Notes: generated by a model not told the origin, from the sequence alone. 64,000 bases of DNA from CAVQGZ01 sp963714455 (GCA_963714455.1 CAVQON010000014.1:68703-132702); one strand, 5' to 3'. Shown: positions 1-9,350, counted from the first letter of the stretch. Program-made: numbers and translations.

Positions 1-111
1 CAGTCGGCCGCGCCAAGGTCCGTGGCGGTTCGCCGACCACTCGACGTCGGGGCACGGCCGTTCACCGCGTCGGCGGGCGGTGGCATCGTCCGAACGGTGG
101 ACCACGGTAGG

Positions 112-117
112 TAGCAT
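112..117 (+). promoter_or_regulatory. possible -10 element of rbpA
   Basis: TAGCAT lies eight bases before the rbpA ATG, which would place the transcript start at or next to the start codon, as in leaderless actinobacterial mRNAs. No convincing -35 hexamer is visible upstream, so this is a weak call. Confidence 0.25.
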
Positions 118-124
118 CGCCGAC

Positions 125-466
125 ATGGCGGGCGGAAGTGCGATCAGGGGCAGCCGGGTAGGGGCCGGGCCGATGGGGGAGACCGAGCGCGGTGAGCTCG
201 AGTCGCGGGTCTACGTGACCTTCTACTGCCAGAAGGGCCACGCCGCCTCGCACGCGTTCGCGCACGACGCCGAGATCCCCGAGCTCTGGGACTGCCCCAA
301 GTGCGGGCTTCCGTCGGGTCAGGACGAGCGCAACCCGCCGCCGGCTCCCGTCATCGAGCCGTACAAGACCCACCTGGCCTACGTGAAAGAACGTCGCTCC
401 GACGAGGACGGCGCGCAGATCCTCGAAGAGGCCCTGGAGACCTTGCGCGGCAAGCCGCACTTCTGA
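125..466 (+). CDS. rbpA: RNA polymerase-binding protein RbpA
   Basis: RbpA binds actinobacterial RNA polymerase together with the principal sigma factor and stabilises open promoter complexes. The 113-residue product has the family N-terminus MAGGSAIRGSRVG, a core with Cys35, His39, Cys57 and Cys60 (FYCQKGH and WDCPKCG) and a C-terminal amphipathic helix (ILEEALETLRG) typical of the sigma-interaction domain. The ATG at 125 is chosen because the family N-terminus starts there; an in-frame GTG at 80 would add 15 unrelated residues. It ends two bases before the stop of the convergent DUF445 gene, so the two transcripts meet here. Length and motifs are normal for the family. Confidence 0.95.
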   Translation: MAGGSAIRGSRVGAGPMGETERGELESRVYVTFYCQKGHAASHAFAHDAEIPELWDCPKCGLPSGQDERNPPPAPVIEPYKTHLAYVKERRSDEDGAQILEEALETLRGKPHF

Positions 467-468
467 GG

Positions 469-1755
469 CTAGAGGAACGTCACGGTCAGCGCGTGGATCA
501 CGACGCCGACCAGGGCGCCGACCACGAAACCGTTGATCCTGATGAACTGAAGGTCGCGGCCGACGTGCAGCTCGATGCGCTGCGACGTCTCCTCGGCGTC
601 CCATGCCCGCACCGTGTCGGAGATGACTGCGGTGACGTCGTCGCGGTACGCGGTCGTCACGTGAACGATGGCATCGGAGACCCAGCGGTTGACCTTGGCG
701 GCCAGCTCCGGGTCGTCCTGCAGGGACGCGCCGAGCGTGAGCAGCTGGGCCCGTAGCTGCTCGCGCAGCCCGCTGTCGGGGTCGTCCACCATGTCGGCGA
801 GGCTCTGCTGGGCTGACGTCCACAGGTAGTCGAGCAGCCCGCGCGCCTCGGGGTGGGTGAGCAGCTCGTCGCGTGCCCGCTCGACCCGGTGGATCGTGTC
901 GAGGTCGTGCTGCAGGTCGTCGGCGAAGTTGGCGAGCAGCCGGTCGAGCGTCCCGCGGATGTCGTGCTCCGGGTCGCGGCGCACCTCCGCGGCCACCCGC
1001 ATGATCTCGTTGTAGATGCGTTCGGCCACCAGGTCGTCGACGAAGCGCGGCGACCAGCCGGGGGCCTGCCCAGCGACGGTGCGCAGGACGGTGGCGCGGT
1101 TGTCGCGCAGCCACAGCCACGTGCGGTCGACGATGACGTCGACGAGCCCGTGGTGCGCGCCGTCGGTGACGATCTGGCGCAGCAGCGTGCCCAGCGGCTG
1201 GCTGACGTCCATCGTGGCCAGCCGGCGCATGACGGCGAACTCGACGGTGGCGCGGACGTCGTGGTCGCCGAGCACCCGCAGGCCGCCGCGCGCCCAGGCG
1301 GCGATCTCGTCGGAGACCCGCGTCGCGTTCTCCGGCTCGGCGAGCCAGCGGCCCAGGCGGGGTGCGACGTCGACGGTGTCGATGCGCGACCGCACGCTGC
1401 TCTCCTGCAAGAAGTTGTCGCCGACGAACGTCGAGAGGCTGTCGCCGAGCTGGTCTTTCTTGCGCGGGATGATCGCCGTGTGCGGGATGGGCAGCCGCAT
1501 CGGATGCTTGAACAGCGCCGTCACCGCGAACCAGTCGGCGAGGCCGCCGATCATCCCGGCCTCGGCCGCCGCTGCCAGGTACCCGACCCACTCCGGGCCG
1601 CCGGCACGCTCGGCGCGAGCGGCGATGACGTACACGACGGCGGCCAGGGCGATGAGCCCCGTCGCGATCACCTTCATGCGCCGCAGGTCGCGGCGGCGCT
1701 GCTCGTCGGCGGTCTCGGTACCCCTCGGAACCGTGAGGGTCGCCGCGTCGCTCAC
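469..1755 (-). CDS. DUF445 family membrane protein
   Basis: Product of 428 residues belonging to the DUF445 family, whose biochemical role is not known. A membrane segment lies at about residues 27-45, followed by the family signature GGLADWFAVTALFKHP, then a long, mostly helical cytoplasmic-looking middle and a second hydrophobic helix at the extreme C-terminus (GFVVGALVGVVIHAL). The GTG at 1755 is selected since it overlaps the upstream oxidoreductase stop in a GTGA arrangement, implying translational coupling, and because the family sequence begins soon after it. It is the last gene of a three-gene minus-strand operon with two oxidoreductases, but nothing in the sequence ties its function to them. 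Confidence 0.85.
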   Translation of the reverse strand: MSDAATLTVPRGTETADEQRRRDLRRMKVIATGLIALAAVVYVIAARAERAGGPEWVGYLAAAAEAGMIGGLADWFAVTALFKHPMRLPIPHTAIIPRKKDQLGDSLSTFVGDNFLQESSVRSRIDTVDVAPRLGRWLAEPENATRVSDEIAAWARGGLRVLGDHDVRATVEFAVMRRLATMDVSQPLGTLLRQIVTDGAHHGLVDVIVDRTWLWLRDNRATVLRTVAGQAPGWSPRFVDDLVAERIYNEIMRVAAEVRRDPEHDIRGTLDRLLANFADDLQHDLDTIHRVERARDELLTHPEARGLLDYLWTSAQQSLADMVDDPDSGLREQLRAQLLTLGASLQDDPELAAKVNRWVSDAIVHVTTAYRDDVTAVISDTVRAWDAEETSQRIELHVGRDLQFIRINGFVVGALVGVVIHALTVTFL

Positions 1756-2744
1756 GCGTCGGCCTCGCGGATGGCGTCGATGGCCCGCGCGACCCGAGTC
1801 GACTCGCCGAGCGGGAGCACGTAGGCGGAGGCGTCCCCACGGATCGCCCGGCTCACGTGCTCGACCATCACCTGGTAAGGGTCGACCGGCGGGAAGTGCA
1901 GCACCATGACCCCACTGGCTGTCGTGGCCGACAACGTGGACGCCTCGAACCAGCTCGTGTGCGCTGGTGGCTCGAGTGACAGGCTGCCGGCCTCGCCGGT
2001 GATGTGCACCCACTGGCCGGCCGGCTCGTCCACCGACATGCGGGCCGACACGGTGGCCGCGCCGACGCGCAGCTCGGCGCGGGTCGTGAGGTCGACCCCG
2101 CCGCGGTGGCGGGTCACCTGCGAGCCGACCACCTCGACCGGGCCCTCGGGCAACGCCCACAGCGCAGCGCCCACGGCGTACGGACCGAGGTCGTACAGGG
2201 CGCCGCCACCTTTCGTCGGGTCGAGGCGGTAGTTGTCGGCCTTGACGGTGGGAAAGGTGAACCCGGAGTCGACGGACGTCACCGTGCCGAGGGCACCGGT
2301 GGCGATCAGCGCCTCGGCCCGGCGGGTGCGTGGGTGCCAGCGCGACCAGGTCGCCTCCACCACCATGCGGTCGGCCTGCTCGGCCGCCGCCGCCATCCGC
2401 TCGACCTCGGCCGCGGTGAGCCCGAGTGGCTTCTCGCACAGCACGTGCTTGCCTGCGTCGAGGGCGGCCAGCGTCCACGGCAGGTGGGCGTCGTTGTTGA
2501 GCGAGATGTAGACGGCGTCGACGTCGGGGTCGGCGATGAGCGCCTCGTAGGAGCCATACGCCTGCCCGACCGGGCTCAACGACTGGGCGCGGGCGATGTC
2601 GCGCGCCGCAGCCGCCGCAAGGACCGCGCCGTCGGCGCAGTGCACCGCAGGCCCCAGAGCACGATGCGCGATCCAGCCGGCTCCGACGAACCCCCATCGG
2701 ACGGCATCGCTCGGCGCGCGGCCACGCCCGGCGCGCGGGCTCAC
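1752..2744 (-). CDS. Gfo/Idh/MocA family NAD(P)-dependent oxidoreductase
   Basis: A 330-residue sugar or cyclitol dehydrogenase of the Gfo/Idh/MocA family. The Rossmann part begins with WGFVGAGWIAHRA and contains the catalytic-lysine motif EKPLGLT (CEKPLG at about residue 97), followed by the C-terminal alpha/beta domain with GGGALYDLGPYAVGA, where substrate binds. Start GTG at 2744 overlaps the stop of the upstream oxidoreductase by four bases. The substrate cannot be told from sequence. A second, larger member of the same family lies directly upstream, so the pair may act on related substrates or as consecutive steps. Confidence 0.88.
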   Translation of the reverse strand: MSPRAGRGRAPSDAVRWGFVGAGWIAHRALGPAVHCADGAVLAAAAARDIARAQSLSPVGQAYGSYEALIADPDVDAVYISLNNDAHLPWTLAALDAGKHVLCEKPLGLTAAEVERMAAAAEQADRMVVEATWSRWHPRTRRAEALIATGALGTVTSVDSGFTFPTVKADNYRLDPTKGGGALYDLGPYAVGAALWALPEGPVEVVGSQVTRHRGGVDLTTRAELRVGAATVSARMSVDEPAGQWVHITGEAGSLSLEPPAHTSWFEASTLSATTASGVMVLHFPPVDPYQVMVEHVSRAIRGDASAYVLPLGESTRVARAIDAIREADA

Positions 2745-4426
2745 GACGGCCTCACCGGGGTCGACCCGGCAACGGCGGAGGACTCGGCGGCCTCCATGAG
2801 TGCGACGACGGCACGGCTGTGCGCGGCCTGCACGGTCATCGGCAGGCCGCGCAGCAGGTGGTCGGCCAGCTCGCGGTGAAACGCGTACGCCGGCGCCGGC
2901 GGAACGGCCAACGCGGTGACCGAGCCGTCCGGATGGTGCAGGCTCAAGGCCGCGGGGGAGTCGGCTGTGGCCAGCACGTCCTCGGCCAACGTGCCGATCG
3001 CCGTGCGCCCGACGACCCTCTCGCTGCGCCAGTCGCCACGGATCGCGCCGGCGGTGCCCAGGGCCAGCCACTTCGGCTTGCTCGCCGCGGCGAGGTCGGA
3101 ATGGATGAACTCTGCTTCCCGCCCGTCGGCGAAGTGCACCGTGACGCGGGAGTGGTCGGCATTGGTGACGTCGTGCCAGCGCCGCTTGTGGTTGGCGGCG
3201 CTCACGTGGCTGATCTCGCCCGGCATCAGGTCGAGCACCTGGTCGAGAAAGTGCGAGCCCCAGTCGAAGATCGCGCCGCCGGAGACCGCGGCGTCGGAGT
3301 GCCAGTAGTTGCAGGGGTGGCCGTACCCGCCCACGAACGACTCGAGGTGAAACAGCTCGCCGATCGCGCCCTCGCGCACGAGGCGGCGCATCACCAGGTA
3401 GTCGCGGTCGAAGCGGCGGTTCTGGTAGACCACGACGAGGCGGTCGAGGTCGTCGGCCGTCCCCAGAACCTCGTCGCACTCGGCGGTCGTCAGCGCCATG
3501 GGCTTCTCGAGCACGACGTGCTTGCCCGCCCGGAGGGCGCGCAGTGCCCAGTCGGCGTGGCTGCTCGGCGGCGTGGACACGACCACGAGGTCGACCGACT
3601 CGTCGGCCAGCAGCGCGTCGGAGTCGGTGTACGTCGTGACGTCCGTGGACACCGACCTCGCGACGGCGAGGCGCGCTGGGTCGAGGTCGCTGACTGCGCG
3701 CAGCGAGAGTCCGGGGACGGCGTCGACGGCGAGCGCGTGCTCGTGACCGATCGCGCCGTAGCCGACCATCGCGACGCGGACGTCCTTCCCGTCACTGTGC
3801 TGCGCGGCCGCCAGTCCCACGTGACGGACGAGGCGCAGCAGCTCACGCTGCTGCCAGACCTCCGGGTCGCCGCCGAGCAGGACGGTTCCCAGCCGGGCGG
3901 TCGGGTACCACGTGCACACGGGGTAGTCGCGGAACGCGAGGTTGGCCGTGACCAGCACCTCGACGTCGTCGGCCACCTTCTCGGCGACCAGCAGGCGGTC
4001 GGTGACAAGCAGGTCGTCGAAGCGACGCGGGTCGACGCCAGTCCCGGGACGCAGCCTGGTCTCGTGACGTGGCGTCCATGCGCCCGGGGTGACACCGGCC
4101 GCGTCGGCCAGCGCGGGGAGCACGTCGACCGTGGGTCCGACCAGCAGCACCGGCAGCTGCCGGCTCAGAGCGAGCACCTGCGCCGTGAGCGCGTCCGCCT
4201 GCTCAGACGTCGTCGCGTGGTCCACGACCACGAGGGCGAGGTCACCGGGCGATGCGTCGGGCGGGCGGGGCTGGCCGCCCAGCACGGGTCCGGCGTCGAC
4301 GTCGGTGTAGCCGGCGGCCGCGGTCCATCCGGCACCGGCGAGCGCGGTCGGGAGTCGGGGGTCGTCGCAGTGATGTCGAATGACCAAGGTCGCCACGTCA
4401 GTGACCCTACGGTGCCGCCCCGACAC
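2741..4426 (-). CDS. Gfo/Idh/MocA oxidoreductase with ThuA-like N-terminal domain
   Basis: A 561-residue protein, about 200 residues longer than a usual Gfo/Idh/MocA enzyme. Residues 1-210 have no Rossmann motif; a CTWYPTARLGTVLLGGD stretch near residue 170 resembles the end of ThuA/glutamine-amidotransferase-like domains seen in sugar-utilisation proteins (tentative). From about residue 215 a normal oxidoreductase follows: VAMVGYGAIGHEH, then EKPMALT with the catalytic lysine, then GGAIFDWGSHFLDQ. Starts possible are GTG 4426 and GTG 4396; the second gives a clean N-terminus VATLVIRHH. It heads the operon with the next oxidoreductase and the DUF445 gene. The role is probably in sugar catabolism, with the substrate unknown. 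Confidence 0.8.
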   Translation of the reverse strand: MSGRHRRVTDVATLVIRHHCDDPRLPTALAGAGWTAAAGYTDVDAGPVLGGQPRPPDASPGDLALVVVDHATTSEQADALTAQVLALSRQLPVLLVGPTVDVLPALADAAGVTPGAWTPRHETRLRPGTGVDPRRFDDLLVTDRLLVAEKVADDVEVLVTANLAFRDYPVCTWYPTARLGTVLLGGDPEVWQQRELLRLVRHVGLAAAQHSDGKDVRVAMVGYGAIGHEHALAVDAVPGLSLRAVSDLDPARLAVARSVSTDVTTYTDSDALLADESVDLVVVSTPPSSHADWALRALRAGKHVVLEKPMALTTAECDEVLGTADDLDRLVVVYQNRRFDRDYLVMRRLVREGAIGELFHLESFVGGYGHPCNYWHSDAAVSGGAIFDWGSHFLDQVLDLMPGEISHVSAANHKRRWHDVTNADHSRVTVHFADGREAEFIHSDLAAASKPKWLALGTAGAIRGDWRSERVVGRTAIGTLAEDVLATADSPAALSLHHPDGSVTALAVPPAPAYAFHRELADHLLRGLPMTVQAAHSRAVVALMEAAESSAVAGSTPVRPS

Positions 4427-4509
4427 TGTCGTGACGACGCGGTCAGGGGCGTCGTCGGGGCGTAGCGCTGGCGCCCGGGGCGGCCTGCACCCGACGTCTG
4501 CAGGCGACC

Positions 4510-5214
4510 ATGATGGGCCCTGTGCGCACCATCGGGCTTCTCGGCGGGATGAGCTGGGAGTCGTCCGTGCTCTACGAGCAGATCATGAACCACGAGGTGC
4601 GCGACCGCCTCGGGGGCGTCCACTCCGCCGACCTGCTGGTGCGCTCCTACGACTTCGCCGTGGTCGAGGCACTCCAAGCCGGGGACGACTGGGAGGCGGC
4701 GGGACGTCTGCTCGCCGGTGACGCCGCCGCCCTCGTCCGAGCCGGGGCGGACGCCCTGGTGCTGTGCACGAACACCATGCACCGGGTGGCCGAAGCGATC
4801 GAGGCGGCGGTCGACGTGCCGCTGCTGCACATCGCCGACCCGGTCGTGCGTGCAGCCAACGAGGCCGGCGTGGGCACCCTGGCCCTGCTCGGCACCAGGT
4901 TCACGATGGAGCAGCCGTTCTTGCGCGACCGGCTCGAGGCCGCCGGCCTGCGGGTGCTCGTGCCCGATGCGACGGGCAGGCAGCTCGTCCACGACGTGAT
5001 CTACGACGAGCTCGTCCGCGGCGTGGTGCGCCCGCAGTCACGACGAGCCGTCCTCGACGTCGTGCAGGCGCTGACTGAGCGAGGCGCCACCGGGGTGGTC
5101 TCCGGGTGCACCGAGATCGAGCTGCTCGTCGGCCCGGACGACGTCGGCGTGGCCTTCTTGCCGACTACGCGCCTGCATGCTCTCGCCGCGGTCGACTTCG
5201 CGTTGGGCCAGTGA
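4510..5214 (+). CDS. aspartate/glutamate racemase family protein
   Basis: A 234-residue cofactor-independent amino-acid racemase of the Asp/Glu racemase superfamily. The N-terminus IGLLGGMSWESS is characteristic of the aspartate racemase branch, and the two catalytic cysteines lie in LCTNTMH (about residue 87) and SGCTEIE (about residue 199), one per pseudo-symmetric half. It starts divergently from the oxidoreductase operon, with an 83-base gap that must hold both promoters. ATG at 4513 is an alternative start. Aspartate racemase is likely, but the family also includes enzymes acting on other substrates such as hydantoins. Confidence 0.88.
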   Translation: MMGPVRTIGLLGGMSWESSVLYEQIMNHEVRDRLGGVHSADLLVRSYDFAVVEALQAGDDWEAAGRLLAGDAAALVRAGADALVLCTNTMHRVAEAIEAAVDVPLLHIADPVVRAANEAGVGTLALLGTRFTMEQPFLRDRLEAAGLRVLVPDATGRQLVHDVIYDELVRGVVRPQSRRAVLDVVQALTERGATGVVSGCTEIELLVGPDDVGVAFLPTTRLHALAAVDFALGQ

Positions 5215-5226
5215 CAGGCTCGAACG

Positions 5227-6297
5227 ATGCGCGCAGCGGTGATGGAGCGACATGGCGGCCCGGAGGCCCTGGTCGTGCGCGACGACGTCGACGAGCCGTC
5301 GCCCGGGGCGGGGCAGGTGCTCGTCGGTGTGCGAGCCGCCGGGGTGAACAACACCGACATCTGGACGCGCGAGGGCGCCTACGGCAGCCCGGCCGACCCG
5401 GACGCGGTGGCGGGCTGGCTGGGGGCTCCCGTCGACACCCCGCGCATCCAGGGCGCCGACATCGCCGGGGTCGTCCAGCAGGTCGGTCCCGGGGTGGACG
5501 AGGGCTGGGTCGGGCGCCGCGTCCTCGTCGACCCAGCCTTCTACGCCGACGCGTCGCCGGACGCCGACGTCGTCGCCCTGCTCGGGTCAGAGCGTGACGG
5601 CGGCTTCGCCGAGGCGGTCGTCGTCGACGCCGCACAGGTGCACGACGTGTCGGGCTCACCGCTGACCGACGCCGAGCTCGCGTGCCTGCCGATCGCCTAC
5701 GGGACGGCCGCAGGCATGCTGGCGCGGGGACGCGCCGCCGACGGGGAGTGCGTCGTCGTCACGGGGGCATCCGGGGGAGTGGGGGTCGCGCTCGTCCAGC
5801 TCGCCGCCGCGGCAGGCCTGCGCGTCGTGGCGCTGTCGACGCGCGACAAGGCCGAGCGGCTGATCGAGCTGGGCGCAGACGCGGTCGTCGACCGGCACTC
5901 CAGCACGCTGACCGACGACCTGGCCGCGGCGGCGCCGAACGGGATCGACCTCGTCGCCGACGTCGTGGGCGGCGAGACGTTCTCGATCTGGCCTGGCGTC
6001 GTCTCGCGGCGTGGTCGCATCGTGGTGGCCGGTGCGATCGCCGGTCCGGTGGTGACGCTCGACCTGCGCCCGCTCTACCTGCAGCAGCGGCAGATCATCG
6101 GGTCGACCATGCACACCCGTCGCGACTTCGGCGCGCTGGTCGAGCGGGCGCGGCGGGGTGAGGTCAGCCCGCCGGTCGCGGCGCGTTTCGGACTCGAGCA
6201 GATCCATGCGGCGCAGCAGGCGATGCGCCGCGGGTCGTCCCTCGGCAAGGTCGTCATCGACCTGACGCGCGAGCCGGGTACGACACCGGGCACATGA
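5227..6297 (+). CDS. zinc-binding alcohol dehydrogenase / quinone oxidoreductase family protein
   Basis: A 356-residue medium-chain dehydrogenase of the NADPH:quinone-reductase type. The GroES-like N-terminal domain (VRAAGVNNTDIWTREG) is followed by a Rossmann fold with VVTGASGGVGVALVQLA at about residues 177-193 and the HSSTL to VVGGETF region typical of the branch. The usual catalytic zinc cysteine is absent, as expected for zinc-independent quinone oxidoreductases. The ATG is twelve bases beyond the racemase stop, so the two are probably cotranscribed. The stop overlaps the start of a decayed hydrolase in an ATGA arrangement, showing that the latter was once part of this operon. Confidence 0.87.
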   Translation: MRAAVMERHGGPEALVVRDDVDEPSPGAGQVLVGVRAAGVNNTDIWTREGAYGSPADPDAVAGWLGAPVDTPRIQGADIAGVVQQVGPGVDEGWVGRRVLVDPAFYADASPDADVVALLGSERDGGFAEAVVVDAAQVHDVSGSPLTDAELACLPIAYGTAAGMLARGRAADGECVVVTGASGGVGVALVQLAAAAGLRVVALSTRDKAERLIELGADAVVDRHSSTLTDDLAAAAPNGIDLVADVVGGETFSIWPGVVSRRGRIVVAGAIAGPVVTLDLRPLYLQQRQIIGSTMHTRRDFGALVERARRGEVSPPVAARFGLEQIHAAQQAMRRGSSLGKVVIDLTREPGTTPGT

Positions 6298-6679
6298 CGA
6301 CGACACGAGTGTCCCTGGGGGACGGTCGACTGCTCGACGTGCTGGTGGCTGGCTCTCTGGACGGACCCGGCGGGCGCGTCGTGCTGGCTCATCACGGCAC
6401 CCCCAGCACGGCCACGTCCTGGCACGACTGGGCCGAGCCGCTGCGCGCGGAGGGCTTCTCGCTCGTCGCCTGCTCCCGCCCCGGGTACACCGGGTCTACC
6501 CGTCAGGTGGGGCGGCGCGTGGCCGAGCCGCGACCGACGCCGTCGCGCTGGCCCCCGAGCGCTGCAGCCGCGTGGTCACCGTGGCCGGGGTGGTGCCGGT
6601 GAGCCACTCCCGCGGGCTGGGGCACCTCGCGCTGCCACGCCAGTACCGACGGGAGATCATCGGGTCGCTCGAGGGCTGA
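6294..6679 (+). pseudogene. broken alpha/beta hydrolase (copy 1)
   Basis: The start is intact and reads as an alpha/beta-hydrolase N-terminus: LAHHGTPSTATSWHDW (oxyanion region) and SRPGYTGSTRQVGRRVAE. At about 6530-6537 the frame is lost; one base further on the coding sense resumes as DAVALAPERCSRVVTVAGVVP and continues to a TGA at 6677-6679. Besides the frameshift, the stretch that should hold the nucleophile elbow (G-x-S-x-G) is missing, and the C-terminal half with the catalytic Asp and His is gone. It overlaps the upstream dehydrogenase by four bases. No functional enzyme can be made from it. Confidence 0.8.
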
Positions 6680-6705
6680 CAGCCCACGGCTGGCGCCCGC
6701 ATGGA

Positions 6706-7493
6706 CTACGTCTGTTGACTCTCACTCGCGGTCGCGGCGACGAGCCCGATGAGCTGCTCCCAGTGCGTGAGGACGGCGAAGTGCCCGGCGTCCGGGATCA
6801 CCTTCAGGCGCGAGTCCGGCAGAAGCTCGTCGAGCCGCCGGGCCATGGCCACGTCGACGATGGTGTCGTCCGCGCCGTGGACGAGGTCGACGTGCTGGGT
6901 CACCTCCGACATCGTGAAGGCCAGCGGTGCTGCCGTGGTGTAGTCGGCGAGGATGCCGTCCACGCCGTCGGCCCAGGCCACCGCCTGGGACTCCTCGATG
7001 ACCGGCCGGAAGACCGGGTCGCGCATGACGGCCTGGTCGGGCGGGGAGAAGTAGCGGATCGCGCCGTCGACGAAGGCCGTGACGTCCTTGGTGGCCTGGC
7101 CGCCCTGGAACTTCAGCCAGGCTCGCTGCAGCACAGGGACGTGGCGCAGCCGTCGCGGCATGGCGCTGATCCAGCTGAGCTGCCGCAACGCGCCCGGCTC
7201 GTCGATGAGGCCGAGCGACCCGCAGACAACCGGTCGATGCCGAGGTGGTCGGCCAACGCGGTGACGTCACCCGCGGAGTCAGTCATCGTCCGGCCCGGCT
7301 GGAGGGTGGACTCGCCGTATCCAGCCCGGTCCAGGCAGACCAGACGCACACCCGCTTCTCGTGCGATCTCGCTGTCCGGGTGCCAGAGCCGGGGGTACTG
7401 CCACCCGTGCTGGTAGATGACTCCGGTGCCGTCCGGGTCACCCATCTCGGTGTAGCCGAGCCGACGGCCATCGGGAACGGTGATGGTCTGCAT
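6706..7493 (-). pseudogene. broken alpha/beta hydrolase (copy 2)
   Basis: Read on the minus strand, the first 90 or so codons give a hydrolase N-terminus (IYQHGWQYPRLWHPD, CLDRAGYGES, DVTALADHLGIDR). Near 7215-7232 the frame changes and the text resumes as CGSLGLIDEPGALRQLSW, continuing to a normal C-terminus with DLVHGADDTIVD (catalytic acid region) and IPDAGHFAVL (catalytic His) at 6706. What is lost at the junction is the segment with the nucleophile serine. The total length of 788 bases is not a multiple of three. It faces hydrolase copy 1 tail to tail, 26 bases apart, but the two are not close in sequence. Confidence 0.8.
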
Positions 7494-7610
7494 GGCAACC
7501 CCCTGCGGCGCGGGGATCGTCCCCGCTCACTTCTGCCTACTCCGGGGGCGGCTCAGGCGCCAGAGGCCCACGAGCCACCCGAAGCGAGCACCGCCGGGCC
7601 AGCCCGAGCC

Positions 7611-9302
7611 TCAGAAGGCGCCGAGCTCGTCGCGAAGCTGGGCCAGCCCGACGCTGCCGAGGCCGAGTGCGTAGGAGTGGAACTCCTTGAGGTCGAACGC
7701 GTCGGCGTGGCGGGCCTTCGCGTCGTCGCGTCCCTGCAGCCAGACCCGCTCACCGACTTTGTAGCTGATCGCCTGCGCGGGCATGCCGATGTAGCGGTCG
7801 ATCTCGCTCGCCATGAACTCGCGCGGGAAGGGCGCAGCGTTGACGGCGATCTCCAGCGCGGCATCGGGCGTCATGGGTGCGCCGGGCACGAGCCAGTCGG
7901 CGGTGAACCCTGGGTCGTCCGGCACTCGCAGCCCCAGGTGCAGGCCGATGTCGATGACGACCCGCGCGGCGCGCATCGCCGAGGTCGCCAGGGCACCCAG
8001 CTCGTACACCGGGTCGTCGAGGTAGCCGAGCTCACCCATGAGCCGCTCGGCGTACAGCGCCCAGCCCTCGGAGTAGCCGCTGGTGAAGCTGAGCCGCTGG
8101 AACCGCGTCATCTCGCTCGGACGCGCCTTCGCGCCGCCGATCTCGAGGTGGTGGCCCGGGACGCCCTCGTGGTAGCAGATCGCCTTCTCCAGCCACAGCG
8201 GGAACGACGTGCGTCCCTGCGTCGGGTACCAGGTGCGACCCGGACGGCTGAAGTCCTCCGTCGGCGGCGTGTAGTACATCGCCGCCGCACCGCCGGGAGG
8301 GGCGATCATCGCCTCGACGCGACGAATCGTGGGCGGGATGTCGAAGTGCACGCCGTCCAGCTGCTCCACGGTGGTGTCCATGAGCGCCTGCAGCCACTCC
8401 CGCAGGGCATCGGCGCTGTCCAGCACGTAGGCCGGGTCGGCCTTGACGTGCTCGACGACCTCGGCGAGGGAGCGGCCCGGCAGAATCTGCTCGCCCACCT
8501 GCTCCATGCGCCCGAGCAGTCGGGCGAGCTCGGCCCAGCCCCACGTGTAGGTCTCCTCGAGGTCGACGTCGTCGCCGGTCCAGAAGCGGGCGTGCACCCC
8601 GTAGCGCTCGGCGCCGACGCCGATCTGCTCGCTGGCCCGAGGCGCGTACTCCTCGCGCAGGTAGCGGCTCGTCTCGTCCAGCGCGGCGGATGCCGCCTGC
8701 GCCGCGGTGGCCAGCCGTGCCGACAGGGCGGCCGGGACGTCGTCGGCGCGGGCCGCCAGCGCGGTGAAGAACCCCGGGTCGCCGTCGGCGCCGGCCCACC
8801 CCTGGGTCTGTTCCGCCACCACCAGCGCGAGGCGCTGCGACCCGGGTAGTCCCGCGGCCAGCCCAGCGTCCAGCGCCTCGCGGTAGCTGCGCAGCGAGGC
8901 GGGCACCTTCTGCATCCGGTCGGCGACGAGCGACCAGTCGTCCTCGTCGTGAGTCGGCATGAGGTCGAAGCACATCCGCACCATGTGCGCGGGGCTGGAC
9001 AGGTTGGAGACGTCGCGCAGGTGCTCTCCGGTGTCGTGCAGGGCCAGGGCGACCTGCAGGCGCTCACGCATCACCCGCACCGCACGCCGGTCTCGGGCCG
9101 ATGACGGGCTCAGCGCGTCGAGCTCGGCGAGAAACGTCCGGGCAACCTCAGCGCGCTGCTGCGCCCCGGCGGGGGAGTAGTCGGTCAGCTCGCTCTCGTG
9201 GCCGACCACCCCGTCGAACGTCGCCGCCACCGGGTCGAGAGCGGCCGAGCGCTCGACGTAGTCGTCGGAGAGGGCGTCGATCGTGCGTGCGGCGAGCGTC
9301 AT
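7611..9302 (-). CDS. DUF885 domain-containing protein (metallopeptidase-like)
   Basis: A 563-residue member of the DUF885 family, soluble proteins thought to be metal-dependent peptidases. The key motif YHEGVPGHHLE near residue 374 gives the HExxxHH-type metal site, and the later SEGWALYAERLMGE and MRAARVVIDIGLH segments supply the remaining conserved positions. No signal peptide is seen, so a cytoplasmic location is likely. The gene stands alone on the minus strand with its ATG 48 bases from the pgl stop, which lies on the same strand upstream, so cotranscription with the pentose phosphate operon is possible. Peptidase activity is inferred from the family only. Confidence 0.85.
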   Translation of the reverse strand: MTLAARTIDALSDDYVERSAALDPVAATFDGVVGHESELTDYSPAGAQQRAEVARTFLAELDALSPSSARDRRAVRVMRERLQVALALHDTGEHLRDVSNLSSPAHMVRMCFDLMPTHDEDDWSLVADRMQKVPASLRSYREALDAGLAAGLPGSQRLALVVAEQTQGWAGADGDPGFFTALAARADDVPAALSARLATAAQAASAALDETSRYLREEYAPRASEQIGVGAERYGVHARFWTGDDVDLEETYTWGWAELARLLGRMEQVGEQILPGRSLAEVVEHVKADPAYVLDSADALREWLQALMDTTVEQLDGVHFDIPPTIRRVEAMIAPPGGAAAMYYTPPTEDFSRPGRTWYPTQGRTSFPLWLEKAICYHEGVPGHHLEIGGAKARPSEMTRFQRLSFTSGYSEGWALYAERLMGELGYLDDPVYELGALATSAMRAARVVIDIGLHLGLRVPDDPGFTADWLVPGAPMTPDAALEIAVNAAPFPREFMASEIDRYIGMPAQAISYKVGERVWLQGRDDAKARHADAFDLKEFHSYALGLGSVGLAQLRDELGAF

Positions 9303-9350
9303 CGGAAGGTTCTAGCACGGGGACGGGCGTGCGCCGCGGTGAGGGCGCGA

